From Cordilura impudica (taxonomy: Eukaryota; Arthropoda; Insecta; Diptera; Scathophagidae), in NCBI GenBank assembly GCA_963682025.1, contig OY821519.1, positions 142,404,429-142,468,428 of the forward strand: a stretch of DNA of 64,000 nucleotides. Direction: 5' to 3'. Both the position numbers and the translations under genes were made by a program. Shown piece by piece: positions 9,608 through 21,800 of this stretch; the first letter of the stretch is position 1; each line of letters opens with the position of its first letter. The notes under the pieces were generated by a model that saw only the letters and a list, made by a program, of their open reading frames with translations, had not been told where the DNA came from and did not search any database.

Positions 9608-10314
9608 AAGGGTGATTTTTTAAGAGCTATAGGAAAGTTTTCCAAAAAAAAACACATAAAATTCAGAAAAATGCATGAAATCTTTATGTGAATCGATACT
9701 ACGGTCCATATAATTTAATGTTTGAAGATTATTTCATGCAAATGTTGACCGTGACTGCGCCTCAAATGGTCCATTCGCTTAGTCCAATTTTGGCATACTC
9801 TTTCCAACATTTCGGCCGGTATCTCACGAATAAATGCTTCAATGTTGTCTTCCAATGCGTCAATTGAAGCGGGATTGTCTGTATAGACATGAGCTTTAAC
9901 ATAGCCCCACAAAAAATAGTCTAAAAGCGTTAAATCCCACGATATAGGCGGCCAATTGACCGGTCCCGCACGTGAAATAAAATATTCACCGAACTCGCCT
10001 CCAAGCGTGTTGGTGGTTTAATGTCCAACAATGTAAATTTGGTGCGAAATTTAGTCACAATAGCCCGAATAGCCGCTTCAGTGGGTCGATTAAACTGACA
10101 ATAAAATGGAAGAAGCGCGCGATGAACTTTCTTAACAGAGCACGCATTTTGATAATAAAATTCAATAACTTGCAAGCGTTGTTCGTTTGTAAGACGATTC
10201 ATGGTTAAATTATAGACCAAACTGAAGATGTTTGACAATGAAACAAAACACGAAACGTGCGTCAGCTGTTTAAGCCAGTGTTGCCAAAAAGATAATAGTT
10301 AAAAAATCACCCTT
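9608..10314 (-). mobile_element. Internally deleted mariner/Tc1-superfamily element
   Basis: Inverted ends AAGGGTGATTTTTTAA (9608) and TTAAAAAATCACCCTT (ending 10314), with TATA at both flanks. The body holds only the start and end of a transposase, so this 0.7-kb copy is non-autonomous. Confidence 0.85.
9715..10238 (-). pseudogene. Deleted IS630/Tc1/mariner-type transposase
   Basis: On the minus strand the N-terminal part (start near 10202, MNRLTNEQRLQVIEFYYQN) is a helix-turn-helix DNA-binding domain. About 100 codons later the sequence shifts frame into the C-terminal part, marked by WDLTLLDYFLWGYVKAHVY, the third catalytic Asp region of these transposases, and ends in HLHEIIFKH. The central catalytic core with the first two Asp residues is missing. 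Upstream and downstream halves each look well preserved, so one internal deletion plus a frame change explains the structure. It cannot encode an active enzyme. Confidence 0.8.
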
Positions 10315-10360
10315 TATAAAAAATTTATGCCTATTTTAGGCAATTCACAATTCATAAAAT
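10315..10360 (-). mobile_element. Helitron family 2, continuation of the split copy
   Basis: TATAAAAAATTTATG and TTTTAGGCAATTCACAATT match the interior of the family-2 copies at 42880 and 48810. With 1642-1740 this shows the older Helitron was split by the mariner/Tc1 element and then by the errantivirus. Its 5-prime limit to the right is unclear. Confidence 0.6.
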
Positions 10361-11112
10361 CTTATAAAATCATTTATTATTAATATTTAATTTATTATTA
10401 TTTGTTTATTTTTATTTATTTATTTTTATTTATTAATAGTAAATAAATGTACAAATTAATAAAATTCAAAGAAATTAGGAAATAGACGGTCTAGACCAAC
10501 TGGATACAACTTTGCTGAGGCAATAACTGGATATAGAAAATAAGCATAACTTAAATTTTAGTGTTATTGTCATTAATTTGAGGTATGCAGATAAGAAAAA
10601 GTTCATATCTGATATTATTTTAATATGAGGACTAGGTCAAAAGATGGATCAATCATGACCATATTTAGCAAGGTCACTACTTTTCTCAAAAACATAAGTA
10701 AACCAAATTTCAAGAAATCTATGGAAAATTTTTATTTTTGATAGATTTAAGCGATATAGGTTTATAGGTATAAAGGTTTGTATGGGGACTACGGCTAAAA
10801 TTTGTACTACAAGGAGACTTTTTTGGACTACTGATAAATCTTACAAAAAGCACACATACATTAAATTTTATTGATATATATGACATTCTGGATTTTACAA
10901 CAATTTAAGTCGTTCTGATAAAGGTTTCAATAGCGTTCAATATATTCCGACCTGTAGTTTGATTACAAGGTTAACATGGAAAAACCGACGGTCAGATGGA
11001 CAGCCAGACGAACGGACGGACACCGCTAAATATACTAAGAAAGTTATTATGTGTTGATCGGTATAATAAAGGTGGGTCTAGGCGAAAAAGTTTTGGTAGT
11101 TACAAACGTCAG

Positions 11113-11463
11113 AATGACGTGGGTAAGGTTACAAAGATATTATGGGGTTCTCCCAACGCAACAAGAACAAGGGAGATCCTGAATCTGAATAGGGTAGAAC
11201 TTAGTAGGGTAATTGGCATCCTCACTGGACACTCTGAGCTGAGGGCTCACCTATACCGTATAGGACGGGCGGAATCAGCCGTTTGTAGAGCTTGCGGAGA
11301 GGATGACGAAACCCTAGAACACTACCTCTGTTACTGTCCTGCATTTGCGAGAACAAGGGTCAGATATCTATCCAGCGACATCTTACCAGGCCTGACGGGT
11401 CTAAGGGGGATAAGCTGGAAAATACTCAGAAAATTTGCTGATGAGACCGAATTTCTAAGTTAG
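11113..11463 (+). pseudogene. C-terminal end of a LINE ORF2 protein
   Basis: The frame enters from the truncation point and ends at TAG at 11461. It shows the LINE C-terminal region after RNase H: GHSELRAHLYRIG, then a Cys/His cluster in which CRACGEDDETLEHYLCYC gives the CxxC...HxxxxC pattern. No reverse transcriptase remains. The open frame continues upstream to 10996 only by chance through the host repeat, so an apparent start there is not real. There is little decay, so insertion is probably fairly recent. Confidence 0.85.
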
Positions 11464-11608
11464 TAAGAGGGGTACATAACCGGAAAGTAGAGATGTAGAG
11501 CGCACAACAAGCCGACCTACTGGCTTAGGTGTATATCCAGACATAACGGATATGAGCTAATGTGTATACATAGCTCCTCTTATCAACCTAACCTAACCTA
11601 ACCTAACC
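11113..11608 (+). mobile_element. 5-prime-truncated LINE with (CCTAA)n tail
   Basis: The 496-bp insertion is bounded by a perfect 13-bp target duplication, TTACAAACGTCAG (11100-11112 and 11609-11621). The tail is four to five CCTAA units. Truncation at the 5-prime end and a short repeat tail are typical of target-primed reverse transcription by I/R1/LOA-type elements. Confidence 0.9.
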
Positions 11609-11667
11609 TTACAAACGTCAGCACAAATTCATTAAGCCCTCAACACATAGTGGTATAGGGTAGAAAT

Positions 11668-12639
11668 ACCCGGACAGAAATCGGAAATGCAGTTTTGGGT
11701 ACATCGTGCACCCAATGTAGAAGACATGATTTCGAGACGAACACGATAAAAGTTTACAATAAGTAACAAAATATGTTTCTGAATAGCGTTCTGTATATTT
11801 TTCTACAATTTAGTTGATGTTTTACGAAATAAATTAGATAATTTTTGAAAATCGATTGGTGTTTTCTGAAATACAATTGGAAATGGTGTAGTAAAGCCGA
11901 CCGTTAAGGATACTACACTCGAAAATCTTGTAAAATTCATGATATAAAAAATTCACTATATAGAGTTGGCCGGTCGGAGACAGATTGTTGATGGCATTAG
12001 GCATATCATGTGATTTTGATTTCCAATGATTAATTTGGGTTTTAGAAAGCTCTCCGCAAGATGAGTGCCGAGTTTGATCAAAATTGACCGTAACTACTTG
12101 TGCATTCACCATGTTAAAATTCCACGATTTGAGCTTATCCTTGTATTGAGCTATTTTCATTCATTCCAACAGTCACTGATTTATTGATCCACGCTTTAAT
12201 ATTTTTGTACATAAATTTTTAGTGTTTTTAGGCTTTCTGCATGAATATCGGGAGACTGTTTTATTTAGGCCAATGGCTAAAATTGGTTTATGTAGAAAAC
12301 CTTAAAATTTTTTTTGAATATTTCCAAAAGCATTCTATTTTTGAAAATATCGAAAACGTGTTGCAGGAAAAACATAAAAATGCTTACGTTTGTAGCGGTT
12401 ACCGAATACTTCAGGACAGATAAACAAACGCAGTTGCGCAACAATGTAACAACTGATCGTAAAACTGTTAGTAAACGAATAATAGGATTCAATATGAATT
12501 TTAAAAATAACTTAGTAAAAACTAATATAGTTAAAAAATATACATAGACGAAACATTGTCCATTTGTTACCACTAATTTTGAGTCAGATTATCTAAAAAA
12601 ACACCCGCTAAACATTCAAATTCATGTATTAACAAAGTT
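11668..12639. other. Unassigned AT-rich stretch with one small reading frame
   Basis: A 108-codon minus-strand frame at 12160-11834 is the only sizeable open frame. It matches no family I know and codon composition is unconvincing. Other frames at 12241-12573 overlap each other on both strands. I see no supported gene. Confidence 0.4.
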
Positions 12640-15076
12640 TTTTTTTTCTCATGCATTTATTTATTGGATCTTCACATAGTGAACTAACAATAATTATTCA
12701 AATCTTAGAACTAATACTTAATAAATTCGAAATAAATAAATATTAATTGGCTTAGATGATCTCAAGCATTTATTATGAGATCTGCAGTCTCTCTTCTTCT
12801 TAAGCGTTGGTCATGTGCTAAGAGATTCGGGTGAGTTTTTAGTTTTTTCAAGTAGCTTGAACAGTTTTTCATAATTTCGACTTTAAATAGTGGTACGTTT
12901 AATTCTCTATGCAATTGTGAGTTTCTCACATACCGTTGGGCGCGGGTAATCAACTTTAGGGTCATATTTTGGCATCTTTGTATTTTCTCTATATTAGAAG
13001 CTGAAGCGGTTTCCCATAACTATATACCGCAGCACCAAATGGGTTTCATGATTGAATTATTTATCAATAATTTGCAATCAAGACTTAGCTTTGAATTTCT
13101 GTCAATTAGCCACGTAAGTTGAACTAATTTTAATTTTATTTGTGTTAATTTTGATTCTATATGTTTGTTCCAAATAAGGCGGCGGTCAAGATGAAGTCCC
13201 AAATATTTTACATCAGAATGTTGCGGTATTTGCTGATTGTTTATTCGGATTTGAGGCCATGTTTCTCTTCTGAGCGTGAAAGTAACGTGGATACATTTTG
13301 TTCATTTATTCCTATTTTCCACCTGTGTAACCAGTACTCTTCATGAATACTCAAAATTGCCGTAGCATCTGCAAAGGCTGAAGCAATCGTGTTGTCGTTA
13401 GTTGGCATGTCGCTGTATAAATAATGTATAGGAGCGGACCCAGAATACTGCCCTGTGGGGGGCTTGTAAAGTTCCTCTCCTTTATTGAGAATTTCCTGTT
13501 AATTATATCGAAAGCTTATCGAAAGCTTGCGAAACGTCAACAAAGAGAGCAGAGAAGTACTTTTTTCTTCCGAGGCTTTTCTTATAGCGCTTACTAACCT
13601 ATGGACTTGCTCAATGGTGCTGGGATGACGTTATGTTTATCTATAGCTACAGTAAGCTTATTTACTAGTATTTTCTCGAACAATTTTGAGAGATTTGACA
13701 ATAAACTGATTGGCCTGTACGAATCGATCTTTGTGCTTGGGTACCATGGTAACGAGCGAAACTATCCATTCAAAGGGATAACATTCAAGGCGTAATATAG
13801 CGTTAAATATAAAAATAATTATTCTCAATGATATTCGGGGTAACTCCAAAAAACATTTTATCCCGTCGATCGCCGATGCTTTTTTAGGGTTAAGATCAGA
13901 AATGACCTTTTCACTCTCTCTTATCTCAAATCGAAGTGACACTGCACTGTGCTGGTTTATTACTGGTGGTAACTCATTTATTGAACTAGTAGTTATATTC
14001 GGAGTAAAACTTTTTTTCAAATGTTCTACAAATAGATCGCCTTTTTCTACATCATTTCTAGCCCAACCTCCATTCTGCAGTTTTCGCAGCAAGTTGAGAA
14101 GATATTTTGAGGTTTTGTTCAAAGATAACAATGGCCAGGTCAGTACCATCTGGTGTTCTTAGTGGTAACCTATCCGTACAATGGTTGCTGAGTAACTTTC
14201 TATACTTTAACCAATCTATAATACTTGTTGGCGCTAAATTATCATTCGGGGGCACAATTTCTCGGGGGTTAGAAATAGTAACAATAACTGGTGTATCATC
14301 TGATGAGAGTTCCAATGAGGATTAGGCATTCAAAGTTCTCTCGCAATGGTGTTCGTTACTCCAAAATCGATTAAATCGGTAATCTTTTGTCTATCTGTCG
14401 GCCAGTATGTTGGTTCTCCGCTTGAGATAACATCTATGCCCATATTAGAAATTGTACCAAACTAAACACGGCCTTTCGCGGAGATTAAACGTGACATCCA
14501 GAATGTATGCTTGGGATTGTAATCGCCAGCAGCAATAAAACGAGGGCCAAGTGATTCAAAAAATCTTTTGTATTGACTTTCCGTTATAGAAAATCTTGGT
14601 GGCGAATATATTGATGAGATAACTAAATTGTTATCAAAGCAGATTTTAGTAGCTTCAATCTTCACAATGATCACACATTAGATGATGCCTCAGTCGAGAT
14701 TTAATAAGAATGGCTGAGCCACCAAATGCTATGCCTCTGGGATCTTTTGTATCATACAAAATATATCCACGCAATGAGAATTGACTCCTAGAAATCAAAT
14801 GAGTTTCAGAGACAAGCAATATATCGATTTGCTTGTCTTTTAGGAAATATGCGAGTTCTTCTTTATTTTGACTTAAGCCATTTGCGTTCCAGTAACATAT
14901 TTTTAAACAGTTCATGGTTCTTTAACAAAGCTTGCAATATCATAGATTGCATCTTCATCATCTCCTGCATCCTACTATTCATAGCGTTAGTAAAATTATT
15001 TATTGTTTGAACAAGTGTGTCGAGGGTTGTTTCCAATTTACTTGGGTTTTGATTCGAGGGATCGTTTCGTGGATTT
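12640..15076 (-). mobile_element. Degraded jockey-type LINE
   Basis: A minus-strand element ending in an A-tail (T-run at 12641-12650). It retains the end of ORF1 (about 15060-14890), and ORF2 with endonuclease, part of the reverse transcriptase and the C-terminus. It is broken by several stops, frameshifts and deletions. Its upstream part is cut by the second LINE at 15088. Confidence 0.85.
12762..14915 (-). pseudogene. Jockey-type ORF2 (endonuclease and reverse transcriptase) pseudogene
   Basis: Fragments in order on the minus strand: 14915-14655, apurinic endonuclease start (LKICYWNANGLSQNKEEL; DILLVSETHL); 14674-14462, its continuation (SIYSPPRF; AAGDYNPKH); 14315-14058 and 14149-13658, linker and start of reverse transcriptase (LNPKKASAIDGIK); 13202-13020, GLHLDRRLIWNKHI region; 12965-12762, C-terminus (RYVRNSQLHRELNVP). 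These are the landmarks of jockey-clade ORF2. The reverse transcriptase catalytic block is missing or unrecognisable, and at least four frame changes are needed. It is inactive. Confidence 0.8.
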
Positions 15077-16720
15077 TTTTTTTAAATTAACCAACACTCA
15101 GGGGATGCCCCCTACAAATGCAGTGCATTGTATTGATTTCAGGAAAATAGGTTATGGGAAGGAGGATAGAGGGAGTAGTGTTTGTGGATATTTGATTTAA
15201 ATTTTATTAGATTATAACTGTCAGGAAAGACCTCTGCGGAGAGTTTATTCCACATACGGCTAGTTCGACTGATAAGCGAATTCTCTCTGTAAAGCGCTGT
15301 GCGGTCAACTGGACAAAGAACATTTCCCATAGTAATATCTATAGAACAGTGCTACACAACCCACATTCCGACGATGTTCCAATGAATCAATAGAGTTGGA
15401 TACCCTACTATCATTGATGAGCGCCAACGCCCTCCTTTACACACGGCCCAGTAGCTCCAAAATAGACTTTGAAGCTCCTGCCCATATATGGGAGTTGTAT
15501 TCCATTTTCGGTCGGATGTAAGTGGTATAGATTTTAAGGAGATCAGAAGGAGTGAAGAAATTTTTACAACGTTTTAAAAAACCAAGACACTGGAATGCTT
15601 CTTTCGATTCTTGAAAAACATGCTCGTTCCAACGATCATCACATTGAATTCTCACGCCTAGAACATCAAGAGTATCCGACTCCTCAATACCTATACCACC
15701 CATATGTATATACGGATGACATTGTTTAATCCATGGCCCCATGGGTCAACATACAACATTGAGTCTTCAGCGCATTAAAATCAACCTTGATTGAGTGTGT
15801 CATTCATTGTCCGCCTTTTGCCCCCCAACCTCCAAGAGGCTTGGCCTACAATTAAAGGAAAATGAATAACAAATGCTGCTGTCATCTGCGAAAGAGTATA
15901 TGGAGTTAAAAGTTTGACCAAGAAGGTCGTTCAGAAAGATAAGGAAAAGAGAAGGAGAAAGAACGGAACCTTGGGGTACCCCTGAATTAAGCTGAAACTT
16001 ATTGGATGAGACCACATTAATAACAACACGTATTGTTCGATCTCTGAGAAAACTCGATATAAATCGAGAAAAGTCATTACCGACCCCAAATGCAAGAAGC
16101 TTTGATATCAATGCACCGTACCACACACGATCGAATGCCTTGGAAATATCTAGGGCAACCACTTTACTTTCGCCAAAATTGCGAATGGATCGACTCCAGC
16201 GATCAGAAAGTAAAGCTAACAGGTTTTCCGTGGAACGATTTCTACGGAAGCCATACTGTCGATCATTAAGAAGTGAGTTGACCTCTAGGTAGTTCACAAG
16301 ACGGAATTTGATCATGCTCTCCATCACCTTTGAGAGCGCAGAGCAGATTGCAATTGGACGGTAATTTTCAGGGTTATGAGCCGCATCCTTTTTAGAGATT
16401 GGTTGGACATTAGCAACTTTCCAGCAAGAGGGAAAGACTCCCGCACGGTACGAAAGACTGAAAAGGTACGCCAATGGACTGGCTAGCGTCGAAGAGCATT
16501 GTTTCAGCACCAGTGCTGGTATACCATCCGGTCCCGAAGGCTTATTAACGAAAGAACCTTTTTAACTGCACGTACTCGAAAGAATATTTAAGGCATAGTA
16601 TAAGATACACTTTCAGACGTTGATCGCTATACGACAAAAATGAGTTTTTTGCAAAAAGTTCAGCTAAAAGGTTAGCCTTATTAACCGGTTCAGTGAATAT
16701 TTGGTCATTCATTTTTTGAT
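15077..16720 (-). mobile_element. 5-prime-truncated LINE of CR1/jockey group
   Basis: A minus-strand LINE whose A-tail is the T-run at 15077-15087 and whose 3-prime coding end is at 15139. It begins abruptly near 16720. The same family occurs on the plus strand at 47760-48040 and 58060-59870. Confidence 0.8.
15139..16720 (-). pseudogene. Reverse transcriptase remnant of a CR1-like LINE
   Basis: The longest piece (16510-15800) carries reverse transcriptase landmarks in order: NYRPIAICSALSKVME, QYGFRRNRSTENLLALL, ALDISKAFDRVWY, SGVPQGSVLSPSLF and FADDS, where FADD replaces the usual YADD. Upstream codons with KPSGPDGIP are open to about 16560, and older traces reach 16720. Downstream fragments at 15742-15437 (YTTYIRPKMEYNSHIW) and 15330-15139 (SRMWNKLSAEVFPDSYN) give the C-terminus to the natural stop. 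A few frameshifts separate the pieces. No endonuclease is present in this copy. The enzyme would be inactive. Confidence 0.85.
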
Positions 16721-18654
16721 TCAAATAACAACTTTGTAAAAATATAGTGAAATCGGTCTTTTTATATTTCTTATATATTCGTAATACTCGAAAATCGATT
16801 TTCTATATTTGAATAACATAATTCAGTGTTCTTACAATGTTTTTGATTATCATAACTTTGTTTTATACTGAAAAACTTTGTTAATTTGTTAACCCATGTA
16901 AAAATATCGGCGCGCCACGGCGTTAATAATGTAATAATTGTAAAAACAAATTGTGATGCTAATCATTTAATTGTATCCACAGATAAGATGCAAGTTATTC
17001 CGCAATAACTTCCAATGAGTCGAACATTAAAATGAAATATCTGAAAACTAAATTAAATTCCGCCAATTCGTTTTCTTAATACAACTTTCCCCTACCTAAT
17101 TATGAGATTTGGCCGCTAAAAATCATGTAAAATATCCACATTGTAGAGCATTCTGAGAGGATACCTTTCTTGTTAGAGTAGTTTTAGATTCTCAAACTTA
17201 AAAATTTATTTAAATCTCCATTATTCCTGAGATATATAAGAAAAAATTGAAATTTAATATTTAGCAGACCAAAATACTAAAAAGTTTTTAGGGCCTTTTC
17301 AAATACCTCATTGATTTTTACAAATTAAATATTGATTTTAAAATATCGCTACAAACCGAATAACAAATTCAAGATATGTATGTATAGCAAAGGTTTATAA
17401 TATTGCAAAGGGATTGCAAAACAATATTAGATAAGATTACAAAAAAAAAAATTTTAAAAAAATTAATAAAATTACCTAAGATTGACAAATACGAGTAGCA
17501 GCGAGTTTATTATAAAACAATATGTTTGGTTATCTATTGCTAAAGTTTTGATAACCAAAAGTCCATAAACCTGTAGATCAACCAATATTAATTGAAATTC
17601 AAAGTGTAACAAATAGAGAAAATATTAAAATTTAATGCTGCGAACTCATTTTGTGGTTTTACCCATATAACCCTGACTTATATTAAAGAATATATGAAAA
17701 TTATTACCGTATCATCAACGTTTATATTTTATATTTTAAGAACTCAGTTACAGTAAATTTTAATTAGTTCAACATATTACCACACACACACACACATACA
17801 CACACATGATCGTATGATCGTTAGTCACAAGTAATCATCTAATGATTACCGCTTTCTTACATGAAGGGGTGACACAAATTTTTTTTCAGGTTATTAACAC
17901 ATAAACAAACTCGTAAACATGACAATTTTATAATTTCTAGTTAATTTTGTTTCTTTTAGATGTCAGTAATTATGTACGAGTATTTTTATTTCAATTTTAT
18001 TTAAACAACAAAAACAAGTTAGAAATAAACAAATTTCTGCTTGGCTAAATTTGTTGCTTGTTGCAAGAACATAAATACGTATTATTAGGGCTGAGTTGAT
18101 GGCGTTTGTACGAGTTTGTATTTGTACAATACGACTGTTAGATTTTAAGTGGGTAAAAAAAAAATATGTTAAGAGCTATCTGTGGTCACAAGGTCTGTAT
18201 TTTTAAGTTTTCAGTAGAGCATTTTTAAAATTCATATCGCTAATTACTATAACCGTATGTTGATTAGGCATTAAATTTTTAATTTAAAAATTGTTAATAA
18301 CTAATTAATTATTGAGTAATAATTGGAATTCCCAGACATTGGCTTATAAACTCTATTAGATTGATTGTTGCTGCAAATCATAAAATTCAAACTTAAAAAT
18401 ATAAATTTTGCGGGGAGTGTGGAGGGATCACGTTAATATAAATAAATCAATTGTTCCGCAACACGATTTTGGTTATGTTATAAAAAAAGGAAAACAAAAA
18501 TATTTATATATTTTTAAAAATTACGATATTTCAAAAAAATAAAAAAAAAATAAAAAAATAAAATAAAATAAAAATAAAAAAAATACTAGAGGACCCCTGC
18601 TGCTCCGCAGCATTTTATTATATTATATTAATTTTTATAATATAATACCAAAAT
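16721..18654. other. AT-rich non-coding stretch with a small CA microsatellite
   Basis: No gene seen. A CACACA run lies near 17784-17808, and A/T simple sequence at 18480-18590. A short match to the ATCTGTGGTCACAAG repeat end occurs at 18178. Confidence 0.6.
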
Positions 18655-18874
18655 TTGCCAAGAGAAGTTAACGTACAGTAATGCCAAAATATGCCAAGAG
18701 AAGTTAACGTACAGTAAAAGTAAAGTTGATTGTCCACGCATAACTTTCCTCAAACCCAACGAATTTGCCAAGAGAAGTTAACGTACAGTAATGCCAAAAT
18801 ATGCCAAGATAAGTTAACGTACAGTAAAAGTAAAGTTGATTCTCCACGCATAACTTTCCTCAAACCCAACGAAT
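18655..18874. repeat. 110-bp tandem duplication
   Basis: 18655-18764 and 18765-18874 are adjacent copies that differ at only about two positions. Each itself contains two copies of GAGAAGTTAACGTACAGTAA. The reading frame across them is incidental. Confidence 0.9.
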
Positions 18875-19015
18875 TTAAGCAGTTAATAGGTCAAAAGAAG
18901 GAGCTTGATCCACTGAGTGTTCTTAGACCTATGTCAACAGCCTACGTTAATTAGAACTCTAGTTATAGAGGTTTGAGAGAAAAAAAATATTGAAAAAAAT
19001 CTTGAATGCAAAGAT
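18848..19015. repeat. Interspersed repeat, shared with 36529-36780 in inverse orientation
   Basis: Blocks such as GAGCTTGATCCACTGAGTGT and CTCTAGTTATAGAGGTTTGA recur on the opposite strand at 36529-36780, partly rearranged. There is no coding signal. Confidence 0.75.
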
Positions 19016-19149
19016 TATTCATAAATTCTTTTAATATATAAGAAGATGTGTCATGAAGTGAACTACTGAACACAGCGATGAAAATCAGAAGTTTTCATCC
19101 ATATTTATATAGATATATATATATGTATATATATGAATTTTTATACCCT

Positions 19150-19345
19150 TTACACGTTTCTAGAAAGGGTCTCGGATCCAACTTTGCTGAGGCAATAACT
19201 GGATATGGAAAAAAAGCATGAACCAAATTTTAGTGTTATTGTCAATAATTTGAGGTTGCACATATGAAAAAGTTCATATCTGGTATTATTTTTATGTGAG
19301 GACTAGGTCAAAAAATTAACCAATCATGACCATACCAGTTTGTAG
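19150..19345. repeat. Partial copy of the GCAATAACTGGATAT interspersed repeat
   Basis: Matches the first third of the repeats at 10490 and 53469 (TTTGCTGAGGCAATAACTGG, AGGACTAGGTCAAAA). The GGACGGACA core and the far end are absent. Confidence 0.7.
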
Positions 19346-19589
19346 TTCCGTTTACAACTCATCAAATATAAATTATTGTGCAATCGATACAAGTTAGGAA
19401 AATATTGTATGTATGTCATTACTTGTTAAAAATTACGAAAATCGGAAATCAATGTACCAATTCATGGTCTAAAACGACTAGGGAAATCGTGAAAAAATTC
19501 TCATATTTCAGTGTGTCTGTTGTCATATTTACGAACAGTTTTGTTGTCTTATACACCTAACGCTCTGGTTAATATTTAATTCATTTAAA

Positions 19590-21800
19590 AAAAAAAAATT
19601 CTTTAAAAAGTGCAAATCCTTAAAAATTTCCCTCTCTTAAGAATTACCTTTTCTTTTAAAAGTACAATTTCTTTTAAAAGTAAATCGAGGGCTTATATTC
19701 AAAAAGTGCTATCTGCATTAATAATTATTTTAAAGAGAGCGTGTAAAACTAATTTATTAATAAGATCTGAAAGTATTTGTTGATTGATTTGCCATAATAT
19801 ATATTAAGAAATAGGGGTACTAATCATGAATGCTATCAAAATTAATATTATATTTGACAGTTATATCAGAGAACAGTTTGAAATCACAAATTAATATTGC
19901 TGTCAAATGTAGATAAGCCCTCGAAATGTTTTTCTAAAACTACCTTTTCTTTTAAAAAATACCTTTTATTAAAAAATTTACTTTTTTAAAGTACCTTTTC
20001 TTGAATATGTATTTTTTTTTTCTTAAAAAGTACCTTTTCTTAAAAAAGTACGTTTTCTTTAAATATAAATTTTTCTTTAAAAGTAATTTTTCTTTAAAAA
20101 GAACATTTTCTTTAAAAAGTACGTTTTCTTGAAAAGAGTAAATTTTATTAAAAAATACCTTTTCGTTTCAAAAAAATGACTTTTTTTAATACTTTTTCTT
20201 AAAATAAGACATTTTCATACCTTTTTTTTACAAAAGTACCTTTAATCTTAATAAGTACGCTTTCTTAAAAAAGTACTCTTTCTTTTTCTTAAAAATTACC
20301 TTTGCTTAAAATAGTACGTTTTCTTTAAAAACTGCATTTTCTTTAAAAGTATCTTTTCTTAAAAAAGTACAATTTCTTAAAAACTACATTTTCTTAAAAA
20401 AGTGCATTTTATTAAAAAAGTACCTTTTCTTAAAAAAGGACATTATCTCAAAAAAAAAATAACTTTTCTTAATATATGACATTGCCTTTTGCTAAAATAA
20501 GACATTTTCATATAAAAGTATCTTTTCTTAAAAAGTACATTTTCTTACAAAAATACCTTTTATTCTTAACAAGTACGTTTTCTTAAACAAATGCTATTTC
20601 TATTTCCTTTCCTTAAAATAGTACGTTTTGTTAAGAGAGTATATTCTCTTTAAAAACTACATATTCTTTAAAAAGTATAATTTCTTTAAAAAGTTCTATT
20701 TTTTTTTCTCAAAAATTACCTTTCCTTAAAATAGTACGTTTACTTTAAAAAGTAACTTTTCTCAAAAAAGTACCGTTTCGTAAAAGGTACTTTTCTTAAA
20801 AAAGTAATTTATTTAAAAAGTCCTTTTCCTTAAAAAGTGCCTATGCTTAAAAAAATACATTGCCTCAAAAAAGTAATTTTTTTTAATACAAGATATTACC
20901 TTTTCTTAAAATAAGACAATTTCATACAAAAGTATATTTTCTTAAAAAAGTACATTTTCTTTAAAAAGTATATTTTATTAAAAGGTATTTTTTTTTCAAA
21001 AATATCTTTTCTTTAAAATAGATTTTTCTGAAAGAGGTACCTCTTCTTAAAAAAGTAACTTTTCTTAACAAAGAAAATTTTTTTTAAAACTACCTATTTT
21101 TAAATAAAAAAAATACCATATTTCTTAAAAAGCACCGTTTGTTCTTTCTTAAAAAGTACGTTTTCTTAAAAAAGCATTCTTTCTTTTTTTAAATAGAAAC
21201 TTTCCTTAAAATAGTACGTTCACTTTATGTATTACATTTTCTTTAAAAGTAACTTTTTTTAAAAATAGACTATTCATAACAATGTAGCTTTCTAAAAAAA
21301 ATAATTTATCGTAAAAAGTACTTTTATTAAAAAAAAACCTTTTCGCAAAAGCGCACTTTTCTTAAAAAAAAGTTCTTTTCTTAAAAAAGTACTTTTCATA
21401 AAAAAGTTATTTTCTTAAAAAAGTACTTTTTTGAAAAAAAAAAAATACTTTTCTTTAAAAAGTACCTTTTGTTCTTAAAAAGTACGTTTTCTTTAAAAAG
21501 CATTCTTTCTTTTTCTTAAAAAGAAACTTTCCTTAAAATAGTACGTTCACTTTATATATTAAATTTCATAAAAAAGTAGCTTTCATAAAAAAAAATAATT
21601 TTTCGCAAAAAGTACTTTTATTAAAAAAAAAAACCTTTTCCCAAAAGCGCACTTTTCTTAAAAAAAAGTTATTTTCTTAAAAAAGTACTTTTTTGAAAAA
21701 ATACTTTTCTTAAAAAAGTACTTTTGCTTAACAACGGTCATTTTCTTATAAAAGTATGTTTTCTTCAAAATATATTTTCTTAAAAAAGAACCATTTCTAA
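19590..21800. repeat. Minisatellite of CTTTTCTTAAAAAAGTAC units
   Basis: About 2.2 kb of degenerate units of roughly 17-21 bp, alternating a pyrimidine run (CTTTTCTT) with a purine run (AAAAAGTA), on the order of a hundred copies. Short reading frames here are by-products. The unit is partly self-complementary. Confidence 0.85.

Larger units (their letters stand above)
10490..11667. repeat. Interspersed repeat with GGACGGACA core, interrupted by a LINE
   Basis: Shares long blocks with 53469-54217 (GCAATAACTGGATATAG-like start, ACGGACGGACACCGCTAAAT core, and the end CACATAGTGGTATAGGGT). The 496-bp LINE insertion at 11113-11608 splits it. The family is a short non-coding element common in fly genomes; its class is not certain. 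Confidence 0.7.

Noticed and set aside
10996..11112. Upstream extension of the plus-strand frame that ends at 11463
   Set aside because: The extension lies in the non-coding interspersed repeat, outside the LINE bounded by its 13-bp duplication, so it is chance.
11581..11608. CCTAA repeats as a telomere remnant
   Set aside because: They form the tail of a LINE inside a target duplication; flies do not use TTAGG telomeres.
12241..12573. Overlapping frames on both strands
   Set aside because: No family resemblance, AT-rich codons, mutual overlap.
18730..18954. 74-codon plus-strand frame
   Set aside because: Falls across the 110-bp duplication and interspersed repeat; repeated peptides mirror the DNA repeat.
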